Positions 8,275 through 18,459 are shown, counted from the stretch's first letter. The stretch: 64,000 bases of DNA from Planctomycetota bacterium (GCA_029259775.1 JAJDEN010000043.1:1-64000); one strand, 5' to 3'. Made by a program: numbers and translations. Notes: a model not told the origin generated them from the sequence alone.

Positions 8275-8874
8275 ATGAGAGACCAAGAACGACGACCGAC
8301 CCACGTTCGAGGCCTTGCGGCTATGACCATCGCACTGTTGCTCCTCGCGTGGAGTACGGGCCGGGTCGATGGACGAGATGCCGGCGTCACAAAGGCAAGA
8401 GAGTTCGTACTTGTGGACGCGCGGGGTGCAACGAGGGCGAGGTGGTTCGTCGATGAGGAGGGTGCGGCGACGCTCTCGATCAGGGACACACGCAGCAACC
8501 CCATCCTGACCGTTTCTGTCGAACCACATGGGCACGCACGCGTTGCGCTGCTGGATCCGTCGGGCAACGACAGGTTGGTACTCGGCTTGGACAATCACGG
8601 CCCGTCCCTTCGGATGGGCCCCTCTGATGAGTCCGTGGCCATCGAGTTGGCCTGCGGTTCGGAGACCGGAAGCAAGAAGGCAGACTCTCTCCTGCTGCGG
8701 TTGGACGACGGAAGAGGCGTGTCCCAGGAGCTGGGCTTCAAGCCGGGTCAATCGACCTTTCACAGTCTCATGAGTGGCAAGAAGCGGCGCATCTCCTTGA
8801 CAGTGGACCGCAAGAAGGTGCCCCGCGTGGAAGTGGCCGACGGCAGGAGTACAGGGGAACTGGTCCCCAAGTAG
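8275..8874 (+). CDS. Hypothetical exported beta-repeat protein
   Basis: Protein of 199 residues with an N-terminal hydrophobic segment (MTIALLLLAWSTG) after a basic stretch, probably a signal or anchor. The mature part has short strand-turn repeats: EFVLVDARGATRARWFVDEEG, LTVSVEPHGHARVALLDPSGNDRLVLGLDNHGP. They resemble the repeats of the gene at 34801, which points to a shared beta-solenoid-like architecture. The family is not recognised. It marks the edge of the native segment before the IS-rich tract. Confidence 0.65.
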   Translation: MRDQERRPTHVRGLAAMTIALLLLAWSTGRVDGRDAGVTKAREFVLVDARGATRARWFVDEEGAATLSIRDTRSNPILTVSVEPHGHARVALLDPSGNDRLVLGLDNHGPSLRMGPSDESVAIELACGSETGSKKADSLLLRLDDGRGVSQELGFKPGQSTFHSLMSGKKRRISLTVDRKKVPRVEVADGRSTGELVPK

Positions 8875-9059
8875 TCCCGCACGAGGCGCCTGGCCTGCCT
8901 TCGAGCCGCTCGTGGTCGCCTGAAATCAGCAGCTCGTCGGGAACCAACGGGTGAGCTGATCCCCGGAAACTGGACCAATTCTCGGGGGGCATCTCTAAAC
9001 GAGTGACCCTGCGCCTGGATGTCGGTCCCTGGTCAGGGGGGCAGCTCCGTGGCGTTGAG

Positions 9060-9268
9060 CCGTGCGTGAAGAACTTGTCGTAGCCCGGGAACGCATCCGC
9101 AACGATGTAGCCATCGAAGTCGCCGAAGATCTGCCGCGGCCCGTCCCGGCTGCGCGTCTCCGTGAATTCGAAGAAGCAACGTCCCTGGATGTCCCGGTAG
9201 ATCCACACGCGAGCCTGACGCTTTTTGCCCGTGCTGTCTTGCAGCATCGTCACGGGCGTACCCGCCGG
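9060..9268 (-). pseudogene. IS66-family transposase fragment
   Basis: The minus-strand frame reads TPVTMLQ, then RQARVWIYRD, FTETRSRDGPRQIF and GYIVADAFPGYDKFF. This matches the DDE-core segment of IS66 transposases (TPVK-L...RGRLWVY...SR.G....F..GYLQADAY.GYD). Only about 70 residues remain. Upstream the DE of the usual DETPV motif is missing, and downstream the frame degenerates. It is a decayed insertion sequence with no coding role. Confidence 0.75.
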
Positions 9269-9305
9269 GGAGGACCCGGACTTCTCTGCCCGCTCAGCGC
9301 GCCAG

Positions 9306-9351
9306 GGGGTCCCTTTTCAGCGTGCCGCGGGGTCCCTTTTCGGGATGCCGC
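9306..9351. repeat. Two adjacent 23-base imperfect direct repeats
   Basis: Copies at 9306-9328 and 9329-9351 share GGGGTCCCTTTTC and end in TGCCGC, differing at a few positions between. Multiple short direct repeats of this style are found at the ends of some insertion sequences such as IS21-type elements (family knowledge; inference here). They fit a relic IS end beside the IS66 fragment. Confidence 0.6.
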
Positions 9352-9932
9352 CGCCAGGACAAGCTCCGTCTTCTGCGCGCTATGCAACGAGGCCGCGCCG
9401 TCCCCAGCCTCGCCCGGATGCTCCGTGCCATCGGGTTGTCGCCTTCGCGGCTGAGCGCGTGGCGCGACGGCCGCCGTCATCCCATGGTTCGTCATCGCGC
9501 GTAAGCAGAAGGCTCGTGCCCGTCAACGCGTTGAGCAGAGCCGGGATGACCGGCGTCGGCAGCGTCGCCCCTGAACCTGACCGTCCTTGGTGGCAGGTCA
9601 CCAACCTGCGATCGGAATGCGTTCAACGATCTCTGCGTAGCGCACGGCTGCGCCTTGTCTTGCGTGTGCTACGCCAGGGCCGTCTGGGCAGCCAGTCGAT
9701 GCTGAGACCCTAGAAGCTGACGGGTCAGCATCCTCGGACTCCTGGGGGCAGCCAACTCGGAAGCGGCCAAAGGCCTGGCGGAGATCCGTCACTCCTGACC
9801 CTCAGTGCCTTGGCCGTCGTAACTCTCTAACGTCGCTCGGTTTGGTGAGGGCTTTGCCCGTCGGTGACCCCCGGAGTGACGGTTCAGGTAGCCGGCGTTG
9901 CAGGCTCTCGTGGGCAGCCGCTCGCGGCGCGG

Positions 9933-10790
9933 CTACTCGAAGATGAGGTCCGAGAAGTCGGTCCATCCCGCGCCGGGAACTTCCTCGAGGGTCACGGGGA
10001 GGACCCTCACCCTCCTCGGCCAGGTGACGAAGACTGGGTCTTCGACGGTTGCGCTAATCCACGCCACGGCTTCGCCGAACTTCGGCAGCGCCCTGGATGC
10101 CAGGAGTGGCGTCGTCGCTGCCTCGAGCCCGAAGAACTCACCGGGGACTTGGACCCAACGGAGACGGGCTTCGTCCTTGGAGAACGCTCCGACGAGCCGT
10201 GAGGCTCGGTGGCCCACGCGCTTGCGCTGGCGGACACTCATGGGCCGGAGGTCCGAGCTGGTGGCGAGCCTAGCACCTCGGAACAGGAAGGAGCTCCAGT
10301 GGCCGGGGGGCGGGTCTTCTCCCCTGAAGACGTCCTCGAAGAAGCAAGCGTCCTTCGATGCGTACAGGGAGCCCCGCGGGGTGCGGAGCACCTGCTCTCC
10401 CCGCGTCTGGTACGGCACGAGGACTGCGTAGAGGTCGTAGAGCGGGAGAATCGCCGCTCGTCCGCCCTGTCCGGGGGAGACGCGGACGGGCGCATGCATC
10501 GACCGCCGGGAAGCACCGTACTTGCGCAGCCACGACACAAGCGAGAGGCCCCTGAGGTGGCGCACCCAGGCGTCGAGGTCCTGGGTGGTGAAGGAGACCG
10601 GCCGTCCCTGCACGCCGCCGCCTCGAGCGGGTAGACCGTAGCGTCTGCAACGGATCTCGAGGGCATTCGCCGAGATTGAGATGCCGATCATCTCCAGGTA
10701 GCCAGCCAGGCCACCCCAGCCTTCGACGCGCGAGGGACGGAGGACCGGGCCGAACTCGTCGTCGTCGTGTTGATCGCGTAGGTGCTTCAT
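9933..10790 (-). CDS. Hypothetical island protein with possible N-terminal DNA-binding region
   Basis: Open frame of 285 residues from the ATG at 10790; an alternative start at 10832 adds 14 residues. Neither start has a clear ribosome site. Residues 15-75 (YLEMIGISISANALEIRCRRYGL ... FTTQDLDAWVRHLRG) look like a helix-turn-helix of excisionase/MerR style, followed by an unrecognised region of about 200 residues. The amino-acid composition is plausible for a real protein. It is divergent from the next island gene. The function is unknown; it could be a recombination-directionality or regulatory factor for the serine recombinase (inference). Confidence 0.5.
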   Translation of the reverse strand: MKHLRDQHDDDEFGPVLRPSRVEGWGGLAGYLEMIGISISANALEIRCRRYGLPARGGGVQGRPVSFTTQDLDAWVRHLRGLSLVSWLRKYGASRRSMHAPVRVSPGQGGRAAILPLYDLYAVLVPYQTRGEQVLRTPRGSLYASKDACFFEDVFRGEDPPPGHWSSFLFRGARLATSSDLRPMSVRQRKRVGHRASRLVGAFSKDEARLRWVQVPGEFFGLEAATTPLLASRALPKFGEAVAWISATVEDPVFVTWPRRVRVLPVTLEEVPGAGWTDFSDLIFE

Positions 10791-10924
10791 GGATTGGAGG
10801 CTACGGGGCGAGCGCCCCTGGCGCGCTCGCATGCCACTGTTTCCCTGGAGGGGACTGACGAGCCCGGGTCGGGGTCCGCGGCACGTCGCCGGTTGCGGGT
10901 TTACTCTCTACGCGCCGCGTAGGC

Positions 10925-12160
10925 GTGAAAGAGGACATGGCCCGAGCACCCGACCATCCCCACGCCCTCCTTCTCTGTCGCTCACCCGACGAGTTGGAAG
11001 CCACCGGCTTCGACTGCGATTCATGCTCCTGGGCTGAGGCCCAGCAGGACGGGCAACTCGGATTCGCGCGCTACGATCGATTCCTGTGCCTGCCCGCGGT
11101 GTTCCCCGCAGACGTCGTCGAACATGGCCGCGAGGAGATGTGCAGCCGTCTGCGACGGCGCATGCGCGCCGGAGCCCTCGTCGTGCTGTTCGTGCCCGAA
11201 GCCAATCTCACAAGCGAGGGTGTCGACGAAGGCTGGAGTCGCGCGCGCTTCGTGGTCGAGCAGGTCACGGGCGTTCGGCTGGACGCTGTCGCTCGGGGCA
11301 GCTCGGCGCGCGTCGACGTCGCATCCGACTGTCCCGCCGGAATCCAGGATCATCTTTCACACAACCATCCCGGATGCCGCTTCGAGGTCGATCAGAACGT
11401 ACCGCCCATGGCCATCTCCGAGGACGAGAGCGTCTCCCTGGCTGGTTTCGAGAGTGCCCTGGAGGAGCCGTGCGCCGTTGCTGGGTTCCCCGGCGAAGGC
11501 GCTTGGCTCGTCCTGCCGTGGTCGCCCAGGGAACGCTCGGCTGGAGACATGAAGGCGCTCCTGACCCTCTTCGAGGATCTCAGCTCGCTTCGCTCGCAGC
11601 GTCTCTCTAGCCTCGAGGCCAAGCGTTTGGCCCTCGAGGCTAAGCTCGCGTCCTACGCGCGTTCGGCCGCCGCTGCTTCGCCCTCCGCAGTGAGGAAGCC
11701 GGCTCGTCCACGGACACCGGAAGCGCCGCACAGGAGCCTGGATGGACCGGAGCTCTACGCGATCCCTGTCGACGGGAACCGCGGTTTTCTACAGCGTTTC
11801 ACAGTCCCCAAAGGCCCATATCGGACGAGCCTGCTGCTTCACCGCGGTCCGTGGGCGCTGGCGACGATCATCTTGGATGAACGTTGGTATGCATCGGAAG
11901 CGCCCGACAGGGTTCCGATCGACGTGCTAACGCAATCCCTTCGGGACGCGGAGATCCCAGCCGAGGAGATGGGCTCGCTCAGTCGCTACCTCAGCGAACT
12001 GCGCAAGGCACTCAACGCGGTGTTCGGCGGCAGCGGGGAGAAGGGCCTCATCCGCTTGGAGCAGCGCAAAGGCGTGGTGCACATGGATGTCTTGCAGGCG
12101 GCTCTCGCTCCGTTCGGCGGAGCCAAGGTGCGTTCTATTCGCGAGCGTCCATCCGGCTAG
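10925..12160 (+). CDS. Hypothetical accessory protein, two segments joined by coiled coil
   Basis: Protein of 411 residues, likely cytoplasmic. MARAPDHPHALLL at residue 5 is an alternative start. The N-terminal part (1-200) alternates strands and helices (HALLLCRS, LVVLFVPEAN, GAWLVLPW). A Leu-rich coiled coil (about 210-245: LFEDLSSLRSQRLSSLEAKRL) and a Pro/Ala linker follow, then a C-terminal domain (about 280-405) with SLLLHRGPWALATIILDERW and a helical end. I do not recognise either domain. It lies in the island between IS debris and the recombinase, where defence or mobile-element genes often sit, but there is no motif to assign a function. Confidence 0.65.
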   Translation: MKEDMARAPDHPHALLLCRSPDELEATGFDCDSCSWAEAQQDGQLGFARYDRFLCLPAVFPADVVEHGREEMCSRLRRRMRAGALVVLFVPEANLTSEGVDEGWSRARFVVEQVTGVRLDAVARGSSARVDVASDCPAGIQDHLSHNHPGCRFEVDQNVPPMAISEDESVSLAGFESALEEPCAVAGFPGEGAWLVLPWSPRERSAGDMKALLTLFEDLSSLRSQRLSSLEAKRLALEAKLASYARSAAAASPSAVRKPARPRTPEAPHRSLDGPELYAIPVDGNRGFLQRFTVPKGPYRTSLLLHRGPWALATIILDERWYASEAPDRVPIDVLTQSLRDAEIPAEEMGSLSRYLSELRKALNAVFGGSGEKGLIRLEQRKGVVHMDVLQAALAPFGGAKVRSIRERPSG

Positions 12161-12200
12161 CTAGTCGCGTCGTTGGGGATGGCTCCCGTGAGTCGATCCG

Positions 12201-12229
12201 CCGACACCGACAGACGCGCTCGGTGTCGG
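12201..12229. terminator. Ten-bp perfect inverted repeat in the island spacer
   Basis: CCGACACCGA and TCGGTGTCGG are separated by nine bases, 40 bases after the stop of the orphan gene. No T-run follows, so it could be a weak terminator or a binding site for the recombinase or a regulator. The remaining 445-base spacer (12161-12605) shows no supported gene. Confidence 0.4.
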
Positions 12230-12605
12230 TGTTGGCTCTCGCGCCCAAGTATCAGGACACCGTGGCGTTGACGCGCCCCGTTGTCGGCGATCGGTCCGGA
12301 AATGGCGCGACCCTCGCGCGCATGTCGCCTGCTTCCACCACCCACCGCCGATTCATCGAGGCTGTTGCCCGCGCCCTCGCCAGGCGTGATCTCGAGCATC
12401 TTCTGGCACTCCAGGATCCCGGCTCCGGCGCCGCTCACGGTGGGGGAGAGCGAAGTACTTCGCACCGGATGGGCGCGAGTCCAGATGCGCAGCATGCGGA
12501 CGAGGTCGTCGGCGGCTCCCCGCGGCACGACCTGACGGAGACAGGGTGGCGTGCCCCTACAATTGGAGGCGAACCGAAACAGGAACTCGAGCCGGAGGGC
12601 CCGCC

Positions 12606-14429
12606 ATGTCCAAACGCGTAGCGCTGTACGCGCGTTACTCCTCCGACCTGCAGAACCCGACGTCGGCGTCGGATCAATTGGCTGCGCTGAGGATCGACTT
12701 GGAGCGAAGGCATCCGGACTGGCGCATCGTCACCGAAGAGCGGGACGAGGCCGTCTCCGGAACGTCCACAGCGGGGCGACCCGGGCTGGCGCGGCTGATG
12801 GAGCTTGCCGCGAACGCACGGCCGCCTTTCGACGCCATCTTGGTAGAAGACGTAAGTCGGTTCGCGCGCAACCGGTCGGATGCGCTTCGACTGCGCGAGC
12901 AACTCGCCGCTACGGGCGTCGCGATCCTCTCGGCCGCCGATGGCTACGTTGATCCCGACTCCGAGGCCGGGCTCTTCCTGACGGGCATCCGTGAGATCAA
13001 GGCGGAGGCGGACTCTCGTGAGACCGGACGCAGGGTCCGACGGGGCGTCGGGGCGCGTACGCGCCAAGGCTGGATCTCGGGACGCAAGACGCCCTTCGGC
13101 TACCTACGTGAACCGGTGTACTCCGAGGCGGACACAGATCGCGACGGCAGGCTGCTGAAGTTGGGCGTGCGCCTGAAGGCCCATCCCCTCCAGGGCCCGG
13201 TCGTGACGCACATCTTCAGGCGCCATGCCCAGGGTTTGGGGCTGCGCCGAATCGCCAAGGAACTGAACGCGCCTGACGGTCCCCACCGCAACACCAAGCC
13301 CAAAGGTTTCGTGCCGAGCTTCCTGCGCTCGCTCCTCCTGAACCCCGTCTACCGGGGCCAGCTCGTGTACGGGCGTACGCGCGAATGCAAGGTGCGGGTG
13401 GGCAACGAACTCAAGCGGCGCAAGCGGGCCGTCCCGCCTGAGGAATGGGTTGTCGTGGACAGCGCACACGAGGCGCTCGTGGACGAGGAGACGTGGGACG
13501 TGGTCCAGGCCCGCTTCGCCGAGAGCCGCGGCAAGGCCTTCGGTCTGGACGGGGTCGTGGCCAAGGGGGGGCGGGCTCCGGCTTCGGTTCTCAGCGGGCT
13601 GGTTCGCTGCGCTTGCTGCGACGGGAACTTCGTCGTGTGGACCTCTAGCCCGAACACGAAGCAACGCAGGCACGGGACAGGTAGGCGGCACCAACGCTTC
13701 GCGTGCAACCGCGCCCGCAGTAGCGGCGGAGACCTGTGCGCGAACAGGACGTCGATCGACACATCGGCGCTCGAGCGCGCATGCCTTGACGCCCTGGAGG
13801 AGAGGGTCCTCACAGCCGACGGACTCTCGTACCTCGAGGCCAAGCGCAGCGAGTACCTGAACCAGTACCTCGGTGAAGCGAGCGGCAAGCATGGCGAACT
13901 GCAGCTTGAGTGGGCGCAGATTCAGGAGGGCGAGGACCGCGTCCTGACCGCCATCAAGGCCGGCCTTCCACTGAAGGGCCTCCGGGAGGAGGCCGAGAAC
14001 CTGGCGGAACGACGGCAGCAGATCGGCGGCGAAGTCGCGCGGCTCGCGAAGCTCGAGGCGGCGCAGGCCGCTCAGATCAGCGAGCACTTGAAGAGCACTC
14101 GGGTACGTCACCTCCGCGAGGTGCTGAGCGCACCCGACTTGCAGGAAGTACGCCTCGCGCTGCGCGAACTCATCATCGGGATCGAAGGTCGCCGTGACGG
14201 CAGCTTCTGGCTGCTCGTGGGCGAGGGGCCGCTTGGAAGCGACGACCTGACGCTACTGTCCGATCCGGGCCACGGTGACGGGCCGACGGAGCCGTCGCCT
14301 ACGACAGAATCCAGTGGCCCGACGCCGGAGGACGAGGAGATCGCGGCGCCCCGCGGCGCGCGTGGCGCCGCGGGGAGGTCGCGTATATGTGTGGTCGGGG
14401 CGACTGGATTCGAACCAGCGACCTCCTGA
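12606..14429 (+). CDS. Large serine site-specific recombinase
   Basis: DNA integrase/invertase of 607 residues. The N-terminal resolvase domain (about 1-150) has the catalytic Ser in YARYSSDLQ, then the arginine-rich active-site strand AILVEDVSRFARNRSDA and the E-helix region IKAEADSRETGRRVRRG. A recombinase domain follows (GRKTPFGYLREP ... FLRSLLLNPVYRGQLVYG). A zinc ribbon is visible as VRCACCDG ... FACNRA ... DLCANR, and a coiled coil (about 430-520) precedes the tail. The start at 12606 follows GGAGG. The last residues, VGATGFEPATS, are encoded antisense to the tRNA-Pro 3' half, so the gene abuts its likely attachment site. It is the mobility gene of the island. Confidence 0.93.
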   Translation: MSKRVALYARYSSDLQNPTSASDQLAALRIDLERRHPDWRIVTEERDEAVSGTSTAGRPGLARLMELAANARPPFDAILVEDVSRFARNRSDALRLREQLAATGVAILSAADGYVDPDSEAGLFLTGIREIKAEADSRETGRRVRRGVGARTRQGWISGRKTPFGYLREPVYSEADTDRDGRLLKLGVRLKAHPLQGPVVTHIFRRHAQGLGLRRIAKELNAPDGPHRNTKPKGFVPSFLRSLLLNPVYRGQLVYGRTRECKVRVGNELKRRKRAVPPEEWVVVDSAHEALVDEETWDVVQARFAESRGKAFGLDGVVAKGGRAPASVLSGLVRCACCDGNFVVWTSSPNTKQRRHGTGRRHQRFACNRARSSGGDLCANRTSIDTSALERACLDALEERVLTADGLSYLEAKRSEYLNQYLGEASGKHGELQLEWAQIQEGEDRVLTAIKAGLPLKGLREEAENLAERRQQIGGEVARLAKLEAAQAAQISEHLKSTRVRHLREVLSAPDLQEVRLALRELIIGIEGRRDGSFWLLVGEGPLGSDDLTLLSDPGHGDGPTEPSPTTESSGPTPEDEEIAAPRGARGAAGRSRICVVGATGFEPATS

Positions 14430-14468
14430 CCCCCAGTCAGGCGCGCTACCGAGCTGCGCCACGCCCCG
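14392..14468 (-). tRNA. tRNA-Pro (anticodon GGG), CCA encoded
   Basis: A full cloverleaf on the minus strand: acceptor CGGGGCG paired with CGCCCCG, discriminator A and encoded CCA at 14392-14394; D arm GCGCAGCTCGGTAGCGC; anticodon stem CTGAC/GTCAG with loop TGGGGGT, giving anticodon GGG; T loop TTCGAAT. The 3' end faces the recombinase gene, which overlaps it in antisense. This is the usual geometry for integration into a tRNA 3' end. Confidence 0.97.
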
Positions 14469-14619
14469 ACGCTCTAGCTCGCGAGGCGAAGTCTACTCGC
14501 TCCGCGGCAAGCCGGGAGCAAATGCACCCCTCCCCCGTCCGCCCCCGCCGGCCCCCGGCTCCCCGAGGGCCCCGGCGGCCCGGGTGGTAGGCTCCCCGCC
14601 CCAAGTTCCGGAGGGCGAC

Positions 14620-15054
14620 ATGCACCAACGCCTCACCACACTCCTGACCGCCGGCATCCTGCTCCTCGCCACCAGCTGCGGAGACGCCCAGGAGCCCGCC
14701 TCGAAGGCCGAGCGCACCAAAGCAGCCCTGCAGGAACTGTTCGCCGCCATCCGCGCCGGCGATGGTGCCGCCGCAGCGGGCCGGATCGTCTACCGCGGGC
14801 CTGACACGGACCGGAAGTGGAAGGCGCTGTGCGACTACACGCAAGAGGTCGACAAGACGCGCGTCGACGCCCTCGTGAAGCGCGCCGGGGCGTGGATCAG
14901 CGAGGGCGACGTCGAGTTCCTGGAGTTCCGCACCAACCGCGAGGGCGAAGGCGAGTGGCTCGTCTGGAAGGTCAAAGGCTCAGGGGCGACGGCGTTCTAC
15001 GCGTGCCTCGATATCGGCGGCACGATCGCCCTTGGCGATGTCGACAAGGACTGA
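14620..15054 (+). CDS. Small hypothetical lipoprotein
   Basis: Protein of 144 residues. The start at 14620 is supported by a GGAGGG site and a lipoprotein signal (MHQRLTTLLTAGILLLATSC, lipobox ATSC). The mature part (ALQELFAAIRAGDGAAAAGRIVYRGPD ... WISEGDVEFLEFRTNREGEGEWLVWKVKGSGA) resembles DUF4878/NTF2-like lipoproteins, but the match is only in general pattern. It stands alone between the tRNA and the sigma-54 activator. Confidence 0.75.
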   Translation: MHQRLTTLLTAGILLLATSCGDAQEPASKAERTKAALQELFAAIRAGDGAAAAGRIVYRGPDTDRKWKALCDYTQEVDKTRVDALVKRAGAWISEGDVEFLEFRTNREGEGEWLVWKVKGSGATAFYACLDIGGTIALGDVDKD

Positions 15055-15178
15055 CGCAGCACGCGCCATGAACGCGCCCACGCCCTTGATCGCTTCCTCA
15101 CGGAGCGGTACCCTCCGCGCACTCTTCGGCGCGGTTGGTGGGCGACGCGCAGTCGGAAGAGTTCGGGAGGGTTAGCGC

Positions 15179-16558
<1,380 letters not shown>

Positions 16559-17165
16559 ACGCTCCGTCGCGGGGCCGTTCTCAGCGTTTGCGCCCCGAGG
16601 ATGAGGCGCCCGAGCGCGCCTCCACGAGGCATGACGGCGGCGGGCACGGCAGAGGAATGGACGAGACGGGCCATGGGGGCACCGTGCCTGTGGAGAACCC
16701 TTGGAGAAACCACAGGTCGGCCGTGGGGCACTCGTTGCCCATCATGTGTCCCAGCGCTTCCCATCGGCCAACGTCTTGTCGCGGAAGGGGTTGCGTCGCT
16801 TGTCCACACGCCTTCCACGACGACGTTGGGGTCGCGGCACCCCATGAGACGTTTGCGCACATTGTTGAGAGAAATGCGCTGCGGACAGCCAGCGGCCTTC
16901 GTTGGCGTGAATTTGGCGCTTGCGCGGTGTGCAGCCAATTTCGCTCGCGCGTGGAGACGTTTGGCCCCCGCGTTGCTCTTACATCACCACCGCCGACAAC
17001 GGCGCGATCTTTGAAAAACAAGCACTGACGAACGGACGAGGTCACCAGATCGTAGACCGAGGGGCGCCGGTGCCGGGCAGCACGCCCGGGATGTGTTGTT
17101 GCGCTGTGACCGAGGGGCATGGATCGCTGGGAACCGCTTTGGCGGGGACTGGTGTGAGGCGAAAA
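16559..17165. other. Non-coding tract upstream of the structured RNA
   Basis: About 600 bases. The open frames on both strands have incoherent composition, so I see no gene. Several inverted repeats are present: CCTGTGG (16687-16693) with CCACAGG (16710-16716), and TGGGGT/ACCCCA around 16824-16844. There is also a repeated GACCGAGGGGC near 17058 and 17109. Part of this may belong to the long RNA downstream or hold its promoter, but I cannot place either. Confidence 0.5.
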
Positions 17166-18130
17166 AATTAGCCCGCCCCAAGGAGCAGCGAACGGAGCGC
17201 CGAGTCGCCGAAAGGTAGAAAACCTCATGAGAGTTGGAGGTCCGGAGACGGATCATCCCACTTGTTCGTACTGCAATACCCCGAGGTCCTGGCGGGCCTG
17301 GACGTCAAGCCGCCTGAGGGCGAGGGGGGAGGCGCCGCGATCAAAGCGGGCGCCAGGTCGAACGAGAGCAAGCTCTGGAGGGGAAAACCCCACGAAGGGA
17401 TCGACGGCCGGAACCACTTGTGGTTCTGGCGTCAGCACGGACTCGTCACGGGAAGAAGGCCTTGAAGCCGGCCACGTCGCATTCGCAACCCTTCGGGGAG
17501 GTTGAGTGAGGCGGGTAACGGCAGGAAGGCATGGGCCCTGAGAGGGGCACCGATCGTGATGAGGGGAAACCCTTGAAGGGTGAAGCCCATGGACGCTCCA
17601 GCGCGCTTGTCGCGTTGGGAGGACCGGTGGTGTACGTCGCGCAGGAGGTAACCAAACCTCGCACGCGACACGCGGTGGCGGAGGGATCCGCCGCCGGCAA
17701 ACGGAACCGCCGGTTTGAGACTGTGTCGTAGGGTCGAAGAAGTCCAGGAGAGGAAGTGTCGTCTGACATGCCGTGCAAACGGCGAGACGGCACGGGGTCC
17801 CGGTGATCGAGCTCTGAAGAGGATCGTAAGTTCATGGAGGGCCGCCCGCAGCTTCGGCTGGGGGACGGCGCGCTAGCTGAGTACCCGAAGGGCGCTGAAC
17901 GCCGTACGGGTCGGGTGGAACCCATATCCACCCTAGGCAGGTGCGCAGGTGTCCTCGAAGGACCGCGAAACCTCAAGAGAGCCTGCGAAAGCCGCTGCAA
18001 GGCGGGGGACGCATTCACCCGGAGCCTCAAGACTCTGGAGGACCGGAACGAGAACGTTGATCAACTCCTTCGTCACGCTTCGTTGGCCCGGAGCGCGGGA
18101 AACCGCGCTCCGGGCCCTTTTTCGTTTTGG
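17165..18130 (+). ncRNA. Candidate giant structured RNA (about 950 nt), class unknown
   Basis: A long stretch without a credible reading frame on either strand, filled with clean hairpins. Examples are an 11-bp stem at 17407-17417/17420-17430; GGCGG/CCGCC at 17677-17692; an 8-bp stem at 17757-17764/17785-17792 enclosing GCCGT-GCAA-ACGGC (GNRA loop); CAGC-TTCG-GCTG (UUCG loop) at 17849-17860 inside a longer GC stem; and GGGTGG/CCACCC at 17913-17933. It is rich in GAAA/GGAAAC loop-like sequences and ends in an excellent intrinsic terminator. I checked it against the hallmarks I know of RNase P RNA, tmRNA, SRP RNA and group II domain V and found none. The 5' end is uncertain and could lie up to about 500 bases further upstream. 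Confidence 0.6.
18085..18125 (+). terminator. Intrinsic terminator of the structured RNA
   Basis: A 14-bp perfect stem (18085-18098 with 18103-18116) closes a GAAA loop and is followed by CTTTTTCGTTTT. It is the strongest Rho-independent terminator in the window. No open frame ends just before it on the plus strand, which argues that the transcript it ends is non-coding. Confidence 0.93.
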
Positions 18131-18336
18131 GCCGCCGCCCTAGCCCGTGTGCCTGCTCTCCGGTAGGGGCGACCCTTGTGGTCGCCCCGGACGCCATCGC
18201 CCACATGTGCCCCTACAGCAACCCGTGGTCGCCCACGTGCTTCGCACGCGCGTGTCGGCGTGGGCGTGCATGTGCAAAGCGGGCGGCGAACCGGAGATGC
18301 CGCAGCCGCCGCGCATGGTCGCCCGGCGTCGCAGTC
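18131..18336. repeat. Palindrome-rich spacer with a probable dispersed repeat
   Basis: Contains TAGGGGCGACC facing GGTCGCCCC (about 18165-18188), a second GTGCCCCTAC block (about 18207-18216), and several GTGGGCGTGC-type inverted pieces. A related GTAGGGGCGGCCC core (reverse strand) occurs in the inverted-repeat element near 63.8 kb, suggesting a repeat family dispersed in the genome. No gene is seen. Confidence 0.45.
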
Positions 18337-18431
18337 GACATGAAAACGGCCGGGTGGAACCCGGCCCTCTCGCATCGCGGCGCCAGGCCGCGATCGCAGT
18401 AGACATGAAAACGGCCGGGTGGAACCCGGCC
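18337..18431 (-). terminator. Duplicated intrinsic terminator downstream of the RRM gene
   Basis: A 30-base unit occurs twice, at 18337-18366 and 18402-18431. Each holds GGCCGGGT/ACCCGGCC (8-bp stem, 3-base loop). On the minus strand each stem is followed by GTTTTC. The gene at 18460 reads towards them, so they form a tandem double terminator for it. Confidence 0.8.
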
Positions 18432-18459
18432 GTAGTCGTGTTGATGGTGTGGGCTGGTG

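Larger units (their letters stand above)
8875..9932. other. Gene-poor tract with IS remnants
   Basis: About 1 kb with no convincing intact gene. It holds an IS66-like transposase fragment on the minus strand and two adjacent 23-base repeats (both listed separately). It also holds a short plus-strand stretch (about 9405-9470) encoding LARMLRAIGLSPSRLSAWRD, which resembles a helix-turn-helix from another transposase. This is the left part of an accessory island ending at tRNA-Pro. Confidence 0.6.

Noticed and set aside
12161..12605. Possible gene remnants between the orphan gene and the recombinase
   Set aside because: Frames of 84-245 codons exist on both strands, but none has coherent composition, a ribosome site or recognisable motifs.
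16581..17228. 215-codon minus-strand frame
   Set aside because: Incoherent composition and no ribosome site or homology style; the tract looks non-coding.
17165..18130. RNase P RNA, tmRNA or group II intron
   Set aside because: I find no GGAAGTCCGGGC-type P4 core, no tmRNA ends or tag frame, and no domain V hairpin or intron-encoded protein.
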